Below, piece after piece: positions 14,749-22,079 of a DNA stretch of 47,788 nucleotides. The DNA comes from Prevotella sp. HJM029 (lineage in GTDB: Bacteria > Bacteroidota > Bacteroidia > Bacteroidales > Bacteroidaceae). The notes under the pieces are model-generated. The model was not told the origin of the DNA. It saw only the letters and a program-made list of their open reading frames with translations, and did no database searches. The stretch covers positions 1 to 47,788 of the forward strand of contig NZ_AZHT01000015.1 of NCBI RefSeq assembly GCF_000599605.1. The letters run 5' to 3'. A program made the position numbers and the translations under genes. The first letter of the stretch is position 1; the number at the start of each line of letters is the position of its first letter.

Positions 14749-16914
14749 ATGTTACAACGTAAACCTGCTCTACTCACGCTTTCGCTTCTGGCATCACTGG
14801 CGATGGTCGCACAAACACCACAAGCTGTAGCTCCGACTGCAGCCAATGACTCTCTGAACAAACAAAAACAACTTACCAATGGAACCGTTCAATTGCAAGA
14901 GGTTGTTATCACGGGACGTAATGAGGCTCGGAAATTGCGTGAGAGTGGCATGCCCGTTTCAGTGATGACGGCTAAAGAGCTACAAGGCACAGCCTCTTCT
15001 ATGAATGATGTATTGGCACGCGTGGCAGGGGTAACCATCCGCAACACTGGTGGTGTGGGTAGCGCATCAAGGCTCTCTGTTCGAGGATTAGAGGGCAAAC
15101 GCTTAGGCCTTTTCATCGATGAGACAGCCTTAGGACAAATCAGCAACTTCATTACACTCAACGATATTCCTATTGACATGATAGAACGCATTGAGGTTTA
15201 CAAAGGCATAGTCCCCTATAAATTCGGCGGAAGTGCATTGGGAGGTGCCGTGAATGTGGTAACCAAGGAATATCCGCCCATCTATTTCGATGTCTCCTAC
15301 GAAATCGGTTCATTCAACACCCACAATCTTAGCACTGTCTTTAAGCGCACACATGCACCCTCTGGACTACAATTTGGCATTGGCGGGTTCCTCACTTACT
15401 CGGCCAACAACTACCGCATGACACTCCATAACTTGGGCGATTTGCGTGTGCGACGCAACCACGATGCTTACAAAAAAGCCGTGCTGGGCGGTTCTATTAA
15501 AGCCACAAAATGGTGGTTTGACGAGCTTGAAGCCGAATTTACTTATTCTAACACACACCAAGAACTTCAAGGAATAGACTTAGATGTGCGCGAAGCCTTC
15601 AGCCATTCACAATCATTGACGACCATCCTAAAAGCCAAACGCGAACAATTCTTCATTGATGGTCTGGCTTTTGACTTCGATGCAGCCTTCAACCTCGGCA
15701 GCTATGGCGTGAACGATCAGGCCAAACTTGTCTATGACTGGTTTGGAAACAGCCGCCCGTCACTATCTCCTTTGGGTGGGGAAACAGGCATGCATCCCTA
15801 TGACGGACACAACAAAAGTTACGATTGGACGGCAAAACTCAACCTCAACTACACCATCAATGCTCACCATTCAGTAAACCTCAATATCTATGAGAATGCT
15901 ACAAAACTTCACCCTAAAGATGAACTGATGGATAAAGCCTATGGTTTTAGGACACAATTCGATAGCTATATGAACAATATTACTATGGGATTGTCTTATG
16001 ATTTGGTGCTTTTTAATGACCGTTTCCAAAGTGCTTTCACCTTAAGGAATTACCACTATCATTCCACTACCGAGCAACTGCCTTCGATGTATGTGTCTAC
16101 CCCTGAAAAAGTGCGGGTGAGCAAGCAGGCTTTTGGTTGGAATGAATCGATGCGTTATCGCCTCACACCACAATTAATGGTCAAGGCTTCGTGGAGCAGT
16201 GAGATGCGCATTCCTTCCAATGAAGAGCTGATAGGCAATGGCTATTCTATCATGCCCTCACCCACTTTAAAGCCTGAACATGTGGTGGGCGGCAATCTTG
16301 GTCTGCATTATCGCAAAACACTGCGCGAAAGTGATTTCCTCGAGGTAGAAGTTGACGGATTTTATTCACATCTCACCGACATGATACGCTATACACCTTC
16401 CATGCTCCCTACCCTGGCGCAATACACCAATGTCGGAGAAACAACAACTTATGGCATCGAAGGTGAAATGAAATGCGACATACTTTCTTGGCTCTACGCC
16501 TATGCCAACGCCAGTTATCAAAACCTTCGTGACACACAACCCTTCCTCATTGGTTCCACAGCACCCAACCCTACCTATCACAAACGCATCCCTAACATTC
16601 CCTATCTGTTGGCGAATGCGGGCTTCGAATGTCACAAGGCAGGACTCCTTGGTAAACACTCCAACACGCGCTTTCTCGTTGATGCTTCCTATATTCATCA
16701 ATACTTCTATGATTTTGAGATGACCGTGTTTCAAAATCGCAAGATTCCCACGTCCATCACCTTCGATGTTGGCGTGGAACATAGCATCATGAACCAACGC
16801 CTCACCTTCACACTCAAAATGAAAAATGCGTTGAATCGCGAGATGGTGAGTGAGCTCAATCGCCCTCTTCCTGGACGCTATGTGGCGTTAAAGGTGCGCT
16901 ATTTATTGCGTTAA
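14749..16914 (+). CDS. TonB-dependent outer-membrane receptor, XusA-like
   Basis: 721 residues from ATG 14749; a longer frame from 14686 starts upstream of the -7 box and is rejected. Signal peptide ends near MVAQ. A TonB box/plug region follows (LQEVVITGRNEARKLRESGM..., RLSVRGLEGKRLGLFIDE, IDMIERIEVYKGIVPYKFGGSALGGAVNVVTKE), then a 22-strand-type barrel ending in VALKVRYLLR. Such receptors import siderophore-iron, heme or other ligands using TonB energy. It lacks the carboxypeptidase-like N-terminal domain of SusC proteins, favouring a siderophore/metal role. The next gene encodes a DUF4374-like lipoprotein, the arrangement of Bacteroides xusA-xusB. Ligand identity is inference. Confidence 0.85.
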   Translation: MLQRKPALLTLSLLASLAMVAQTPQAVAPTAANDSLNKQKQLTNGTVQLQEVVITGRNEARKLRESGMPVSVMTAKELQGTASSMNDVLARVAGVTIRNTGGVGSASRLSVRGLEGKRLGLFIDETALGQISNFITLNDIPIDMIERIEVYKGIVPYKFGGSALGGAVNVVTKEYPPIYFDVSYEIGSFNTHNLSTVFKRTHAPSGLQFGIGGFLTYSANNYRMTLHNLGDLRVRRNHDAYKKAVLGGSIKATKWWFDELEAEFTYSNTHQELQGIDLDVREAFSHSQSLTTILKAKREQFFIDGLAFDFDAAFNLGSYGVNDQAKLVYDWFGNSRPSLSPLGGETGMHPYDGHNKSYDWTAKLNLNYTINAHHSVNLNIYENATKLHPKDELMDKAYGFRTQFDSYMNNITMGLSYDLVLFNDRFQSAFTLRNYHYHSTTEQLPSMYVSTPEKVRVSKQAFGWNESMRYRLTPQLMVKASWSSEMRIPSNEELIGNGYSIMPSPTLKPEHVVGGNLGLHYRKTLRESDFLEVEVDGFYSHLTDMIRYTPSMLPTLAQYTNVGETTTYGIEGEMKCDILSWLYAYANASYQNLRDTQPFLIGSTAPNPTYHKRIPNIPYLLANAGFECHKAGLLGKHSNTRFLVDASYIHQYFYDFEMTVFQNRKIPTSITFDVGVEHSIMNQRLTFTLKMKNALNREMVSELNRPLPGRYVALKVRYLLR

Positions 16915-16962
16915 CGAAACGCCCTCCACTCTGATGATTTTATTTTTTATTCTATTCAATAT

Positions 16963-18189
16963 ATGAAGAAACATTTTTTATTTAGTGCTTTGGCACTCGT
17001 CTTCGCTCTCGTGGCATGCGAAAAGAACGACAATCCCACTCCTCCTGTGCTAACCAACCATTTAAATGGCACACTGGTACTGGCCACAACAGTGCTCAAT
17101 CCCAATGGCATGTCGGGGGCATGCTATGTACAAACCCTCACCGACACGGCTGCAGTCACGCTCGGAAACACCCATGCGCTGCCTGCTGGCTTCGGTAATC
17201 CTTTCACCGTGCAAGGCAAAAACGTTTATATCTTCCCCGACTACATGGGAGAGTCACGTGCGGCTTTGCAACGCTATGCCGTTGAAGACAACCACCAACT
17301 CTCTAAACAAGGCGAACTAATGCTACCTGCTGGTGCAGCAGCCTCGCAGGTTGTTGAAGTCAACGACCACATAGCCTACGTCTCATGTCAGAACTTAGGT
17401 AAGGTACTTGTATTTGATTTTAAACAAATGCGCCAAACAGGGGAAATCGATTTAAACAGCCTGTCGGGTGCAGGAGTACGCGTAGGCCCCGCATGCATGA
17501 TTGTGCGCGATGGCAAAGTGTTCATCGCTCTTTCACAATTCAATGCACAATGGATGCCCGTAAAGAATAGTCTTGAGTTTGCTGTGGTCGATGCCCAGAC
17601 CAATCGCATTGAGAAACACATCAAAGACGAAACACTCGGCATGGCATTCCCCTCACGTCCCATCGATAGTGGAACACTCTTCATGGATGAGAAAGGCGAC
17701 ATCTATTTCGCTTGCATTGGTTCATTTGGCTTAGTACCAGGCTTCCATGGTGGGTTTGCACGTATCAAAAAGGGGGAAACCGACATCGATCCCACCTACA
17801 GCATACGCCTTGACCAGACCAATATCGAAGGCCTCAACATCAAGGGCGACTATGTTGCGAGCCTCGAATATGCTGGTAATGGCATGGCTTATGGCCATGT
17901 AGCCAGCAACACCTTAGATCCATCGGTAACAGCAAACCCTTATTCAGCAAAGACTTCTGTAGCCGTAGCTGTCGACCTTTATCACAAAAAGATCACCGCA
18001 ATCCCAGGTATCCCTGTGTCGGTTCCTCATGGTTTGGCTGTCACTCGCTATAACGACATCATCATTTTCGGTTGCTCAAGTGACGAAGCCACAGGACTTT
18101 ATTACTACAACACAAAGACAAAACGTACATGGGGACCAGTTATTAAAACAACAGGAAACCCAATGAGCATTGAGTATATTAAGGATTAA
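16963..18189 (+). CDS. DUF4374-type beta-propeller surface lipoprotein, XusB-like
   Basis: 408 residues with a lipoprotein signal peptide: MKKHFLFSALALVFALVACE, with lipobox L-V-A-C. The mature part shows repeated blades with short motifs such as KVFIALSQF and GDIYFACIGSFG, consistent with a beta propeller, and matches what I know of the DUF4374 family. Bacteroides XusB (as I recall, DUF4374) is a surface lipoprotein that captures enterobactin-type siderophores and hands them to XusA. The gene starts 48 bp after the receptor and ends before a strong terminator, so the two form an isolated pair; a XusC/PepSY reductase is not present here. Function is inferred from context and family. Confidence 0.7.
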   Translation: MKKHFLFSALALVFALVACEKNDNPTPPVLTNHLNGTLVLATTVLNPNGMSGACYVQTLTDTAAVTLGNTHALPAGFGNPFTVQGKNVYIFPDYMGESRAALQRYAVEDNHQLSKQGELMLPAGAAASQVVEVNDHIAYVSCQNLGKVLVFDFKQMRQTGEIDLNSLSGAGVRVGPACMIVRDGKVFIALSQFNAQWMPVKNSLEFAVVDAQTNRIEKHIKDETLGMAFPSRPIDSGTLFMDEKGDIYFACIGSFGLVPGFHGGFARIKKGETDIDPTYSIRLDQTNIEGLNIKGDYVASLEYAGNGMAYGHVASNTLDPSVTANPYSAKTSVAVAVDLYHKKITAIPGIPVSVPHGLAVTRYNDIIIFGCSSDEATGLYYYNTKTKRTWGPVIKTTGNPMSIEYIKD

Positions 18190-18248
18190 ACATTGTCATT
18201 ATCATGTATCACGCCAGCCATAGCGTGACCACACAAGATAATAAGTGT

Positions 18249-18287
18249 AAAAAGTGACCTGTACCAAGTGCACAGGTCACTTTTTTT
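18249..18287 (+). terminator. Intrinsic terminator of the receptor/lipoprotein pair
   Basis: AAAAGTGACCTGT pairs with ACAGGTCACTTTT around a 9-nt loop, followed by a run of seven Ts. A-run on the left makes it potentially bidirectional. Confidence 0.9.
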
Positions 18288-18421
18288 ACGACCTATAGTC
18301 CACCAAACAAAATAGCATGGTGCCAATGTGTCGCAGTATATACGTTGATTATGCTATAAACATAGGAGACAACACCGAAGAGAAAGTGCACGTATTTGCT
18401 TGCTTTCTTCAAATAAATATA

Positions 18422-18429
18422 TACCTTTG
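18422..18429 (+). promoter_or_regulatory. -7 box of the SPFH operon
   Basis: TACCTTTG matches TAnnTTTG; a TTTG lies at 18395-18398, but the 23-bp spacing is longer than typical. It excludes starts upstream of 18446 for the SPFH protein. Confidence 0.6.
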
Positions 18430-18478
18430 TAGCCATATCGCTGACATGAAGGAGCGACAAAAAACCAACAAGACAGCT

Positions 18479-19489
18479 ATGAACATCAGAAATTTGTTTA
18501 GAAAACAGCTTCGACTGGTGATTGAATGGAAAGAACAGAATATGAACATTTTGTTCCATCAGTTGGACACTCCCACAAATGAAATTAAAAATGCTAGTAA
18601 ATTAATTGTCGCACCTGGGCAAGGATGCTTGATTGTTTATGATGGCAAAGTAATGGATACGCTAACGGAGCCGGGTATCTATCCATTGCAAACAGACAAT
18701 CATCCTTTTATTACAACACTGCTCAATGTGGCACAACAGGCTGAAAGTGAACACAAAATGAGGTTTTATTTCTTTCGAACGGCAGAGCTCGTGAATGTGC
18801 TATGGGGCACTGCCTCGCCCGTGAAATACGAAGAACCTCATTACCATTTCCCCATAGCCCTGGGGGCTTGTGGTAATTTTTCTGTCCAGATTGCTGATGC
18901 AGCAACCATGTTTAGCACACTATTAGGCACCGTGAGCGATTATACTGCACAAGATGTGCAACGCTTAGTATCATCAAGAATCGTGGCACCCCTTACCTCT
19001 TATCTCGCAGCTAAAGCCTTCTCCTATACCGAGATTGACAGCCATTTGCTTGAGATTTCTTTCGTATTGAAAGAACGCACCGCCGAAGAGCTTATGCGGT
19101 TAGGCCTAACGCTTACCGATTTTCGCATAGATGCCACCACATTCGACAACGAAACACTAACACGAATCAATAAAATTGCCAATATGACTGCCGAGAAACA
19201 GGCTGCACAGGAGGTTGATTTAGATTACGTGGGCGTGCAAAAATTAGCTGCTTTACGCGATGCTGCCAGCAATGAAGGCGGATTAGCTGGTGCAGGATTA
19301 CAGCTGAGTGCTGGAGCACAATTGGGTAAAGATGTCTTTTCTGACATACGAGAGAAGAAAGATGCTGCACCCATTCAGGAAGGTGATGCAGGGATGCGCT
19401 TGCAAAAATTGAAGCAATGGCATGCCGATGGACTGATTAACGACGAAGAATACAATCAAAAGAAACAAGAAATTCTGTCACAAATATGA
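18479..19489 (+). CDS. SPFH/Band-7 domain protein with C-terminal SHOCT domain (YdjI-like)
   Basis: 336 residues from ATG 18479 (18446 is a possible earlier start, 11 codons longer). Region about 30-230 fits the SPFH fold of the virion-core/YdjI group (KLIVAPGQGCLIVYDGKVMDTLTEPG early, then RFYFFRTAELVNVLWGT). A helical linker with KIANMTAEKQAAQEVDLDYVG follows, and the last ~30 residues (RLQKLKQWHADGLINDEEYNQKKQEIL) are a SHOCT domain. SPFH proteins organise membrane microdomains as oligomers. In B. subtilis the relative YdjI helps recruit PspA with membrane partners YdjG/YdjH. First gene of a four-gene unit with overlapping stop/start (ATGA) to the next. Confidence 0.85.
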   Translation: MNIRNLFRKQLRLVIEWKEQNMNILFHQLDTPTNEIKNASKLIVAPGQGCLIVYDGKVMDTLTEPGIYPLQTDNHPFITTLLNVAQQAESEHKMRFYFFRTAELVNVLWGTASPVKYEEPHYHFPIALGACGNFSVQIADAATMFSTLLGTVSDYTAQDVQRLVSSRIVAPLTSYLAAKAFSYTEIDSHLLEISFVLKERTAEELMRLGLTLTDFRIDATTFDNETLTRINKIANMTAEKQAAQEVDLDYVGVQKLAALRDAASNEGGLAGAGLQLSAGAQLGKDVFSDIREKKDAAPIQEGDAGMRLQKLKQWHADGLINDEEYNQKKQEILSQI

Positions 19490-19824
19490 AACGCATTCTG
19501 ATTATTTCGGGCATCGTGCTACTCACCAATTTACTACTTGGCTTAGTCATTTCAAGCTACGCTGGGTTGCACTTGCTTTTCACAAGTATGGCAATCGTGC
19601 TCAACACGCTGCTCTTATTAGCATCATTTACGCGCCCTATGGCCTCAACCCATCGTTTATCATTAGGAATGTTATTTGCAGGTGTATGCTGTTTAGAATT
19701 TCTCACGGGTCTCTTTGCGCCACAAACTTGGGCCAATAACTGGTGGCTCATCATGACTTTAGTACTCACGTGCGGCCAAGCAATCGTACTATTTCTGGCT
19801 CTAACCAACACAAAAGGACGATAG
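19486..19824 (+). CDS. Small polytopic membrane protein (operon partner of SPFH protein)
   Basis: 112 residues with four predicted membrane helices (about 4-25, 30-48, 60-80 and 88-106) and almost no soluble part. The ATG overlaps the SPFH stop codon (ATGA), implying translational coupling. I do not recognise a named family. By position it could play the role of a membrane anchor such as YdjH in the B. subtilis phage-shock module, but sequence similarity is not evident to me. Confidence 0.8.
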   Translation: MKRILIISGIVLLTNLLLGLVISSYAGLHLLFTSMAIVLNTLLLLASFTRPMASTHRLSLGMLFAGVCCLEFLTGLFAPQTWANNWWLIMTLVLTCGQAIVLFLALTNTKGR

Positions 19825-19831
19825 GAATGCT

Positions 19832-21205
19832 ATGTCTACAGAGATAAAACCCATCAAATGCCCACAATGTGGTAGCGAGAAACATGACGACCTCGGTGAC
19901 AAGCGATTCCGATGCCGTAGCTGTGGCACCGAGTTTTTCTTAGATGACGACGATATTACCATCCACATTAATCACCACTTTGATGCCCCACGATCGACAT
20001 CTTTTGATAGCCTGCGCCCAGATGTATTGAAAAAGGTAGCACTGATTGTGGGCATTCCCCTCGTTGTCCTCTTCCTGATTATAATCATGCCCATCTTTGA
20101 AAGCAGACACATACCAAAAGTTGCAAACAAAACGGCAATAGAGGTCGACGATAATATCCTGTTCAACACGATTATCTTATGTAAAAACAAAGCCACATGT
20201 TTTTATATTGTAAATCGAAGTTACAATGAAGGTTATGACGAAGAGGAACGCGATGCAAAAGAAGGTATATACTATGGGTTTAAAGATTGTGAAACAGGTA
20301 AAGTCCTTGTCGAACATCAATTAGCGACACGCAAAGATGCAAACAAGAGAGAAATATTCTCATCTCCATCGTCATCGATGTTACAACTCTCTTCGCCCAA
20401 CCGTTATCTCATCACTTTTGATAACCAATGGCTCTACGAAGTAAATACGGACAAACTGCTTCTCAACGACCTTACACTGACGTTAATACAAGAGAAAAAA
20501 GCACTAACGACTGGTATTGCAAGAATAAGTCCCTTGAATTATAATGAAGGTAAAGGCTTTTTGATTGTAAATAATCTTTCAGAGAAGTACTACTACTTCC
20601 CACAATCCAATCGTTTATACACTGAAGAAGCTTTCACTTATGCACAACGTTTAAACGAAAACGAATTAGAAGGTAAGAAGGAAAAGCAAGTGCTATTCAT
20701 GTTAGAGCATAAGGAAAATGAGGGCGGACAGGTGGGGAATGGTAACCTAAGACTATGGCGAGTGCCTATAACTTACTTTCCTGGCGACCCCAACGAGTTC
20801 TATGATTTCTGGGTATTTGATGGATTTTATAAATCGCGTCCAGGCAATCGCATCCATAATCCGCAACCCATTGGTAACTGGTTTATAGGCTTTAATGCCA
20901 TAATCATGTACTACAATTCGCATTTCCTACTCTTAAAATACAATCCTATCATGGGCGAAAATGCTAACGTAGTATTTCAATTGCGCGATAATTCGGGTGG
21001 AATTATTTGGACAAAGGCCATCCCACATTGCCAAGTGAGCGCATATGCGGTTTACGATGGCAAAGCATTATGGCTATCACAATATAATTGGGAGAAGGAT
21101 AGTGATGCAGAATCACGTTTTGTGCGCTTGGATATTTACGAAGGCACTGTAACGATGAGAGAGGGATTGCGCACCAATTACACATTGACTGACGCAGAAG
21201 AATGA
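19832..21205 (+). CDS. Zinc-ribbon single-pass membrane protein (YdjG-like architecture)
   Basis: 457 residues. An N-terminal zinc ribbon (CPQCGSEKHDDLGDKRFRCR, then SCGTEF; four Cys at about residues 10, 13, 28 and 31) is followed by a polar linker and one membrane helix (about 71-90, VALIVGIPLVVLFLIIIMPI). The remaining ~360 residues look like an extracytoplasmic beta-rich domain with several YD/FG repeats (ESRHIPKV..., FVRLDIYEGTV...), possibly a propeller. This resembles zinc-ribbon + membrane proteins that accompany SPFH proteins in membrane-stress loci. It starts 7 bp after the previous gene. Function unknown; architecture call is firm, the role is inferred. Confidence 0.75.
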   Translation: MSTEIKPIKCPQCGSEKHDDLGDKRFRCRSCGTEFFLDDDDITIHINHHFDAPRSTSFDSLRPDVLKKVALIVGIPLVVLFLIIIMPIFESRHIPKVANKTAIEVDDNILFNTIILCKNKATCFYIVNRSYNEGYDEEERDAKEGIYYGFKDCETGKVLVEHQLATRKDANKREIFSSPSSSMLQLSSPNRYLITFDNQWLYEVNTDKLLLNDLTLTLIQEKKALTTGIARISPLNYNEGKGFLIVNNLSEKYYYFPQSNRLYTEEAFTYAQRLNENELEGKKEKQVLFMLEHKENEGGQVGNGNLRLWRVPITYFPGDPNEFYDFWVFDGFYKSRPGNRIHNPQPIGNWFIGFNAIIMYYNSHFLLLKYNPIMGENANVVFQLRDNSGGIIWTKAIPHCQVSAYAVYDGKALWLSQYNWEKDSDAESRFVRLDIYEGTVTMREGLRTNYTLTDAEE

Positions 21206-21954
21206 AGCACACCACAAGAAAAGTTTGCACAATGCTACATAGCATAGCATTACTATGCGGCCTATGTTTCAGCGGAATAGCCAAGGCACAAGCCCAAAAA
21301 CGTTATACCGATTATTATGCGAATGGGCAGCTTCGAGAAGAGGGGTTCATTGATACTATCGATGATTGTAAGGTGGGTGAATGGCGACGCTATTACAAAA
21401 CGGGGCGCACTTACGAAATTACGCACTACAAAAATGGTCAATTAGAGGGAGAGATGATTAGCTATTTTGAAAGTGGGAAACCTTTTTTCCATGGATTTTA
21501 TACTGCAGGAGTGTTACATGGACAACAGCTTACCTACTATGATAAGTGCAATGCAAAGGGCACACCATATCTCTATAAGCGCGAATGCTATCGACATGGA
21601 CAGCGGGATGGCATGCAATACACTTATAATGGAAAAGGTAAACTTTCCTATAGTGGACGTTATGTCAATGGACAATGTATTGCAGACACCACTTACGCCA
21701 TAGATGGTATTTATTATACAGCCTTGCGTCAATTAGATCCTACCGATGATTCTTCAGAAGCCCAAACGACTATCGATGAGAAGTTTATACCCTACTCGGC
21801 TTTATATGCATCTCAAAATCCCACTAAAGGAAAGAAAAAGACTGTTACCAAGCATGGCTCTTTGCATACAAAGTCCCCCAAAGCACCACAACAGCCCGTA
21901 CAGAAGCCAAAACATATGAAAGTGAATCCAGACGGAACTGTTATCATGCAGTAA
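21202..21954 (+). CDS. Secreted MORN/YwqK-type repeat protein
   Basis: 250 residues; signal peptide (about 1-30, ending near KAQAQ). At least four repeats of the form YYxNGQLxExG / YYKTGRxYEIxxYKNGQLEGEMxxYFESG / GQRDGMQYTYNGKGKLSYSG place it in the MORN-variant (MORN_2, YwqK-like) group, whose beta-hairpin repeats often mediate membrane or protein contacts. The C-terminal ~70 residues are Lys/Pro/Gln-rich and probably disordered. The start overlaps the zinc-ribbon gene stop (ATGA), so it is coupled to that operon. YwqK members have been linked to antitoxin-like roles, but no toxin is adjacent and I do not propose one. Confidence 0.75.
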   Translation: MKHTTRKVCTMLHSIALLCGLCFSGIAKAQAQKRYTDYYANGQLREEGFIDTIDDCKVGEWRRYYKTGRTYEITHYKNGQLEGEMISYFESGKPFFHGFYTAGVLHGQQLTYYDKCNAKGTPYLYKRECYRHGQRDGMQYTYNGKGKLSYSGRYVNGQCIADTTYAIDGIYYTALRQLDPTDDSSEAQTTIDEKFIPYSALYASQNPTKGKKKTVTKHGSLHTKSPKAPQQPVQKPKHMKVNPDGTVIMQ

Positions 21955-22079
21955 TCGCTATGGTACGAGATGCATATTGCATTCCTATCCCAAATGGAAT
22001 TAAGTTTAAAATTTTAAAGCCGCCCTACGGATATCCTTTCATACTTTATTATTTTTACAAACAATAACAGACCCTTTTT

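Noticed and set aside
21202-21954. Toxin-antitoxin role for the MORN/YwqK-like protein
   Set aside because: The family is sometimes labelled antitoxin, but no toxin gene is adjacent and the signal peptide sends it out of the cytoplasm.
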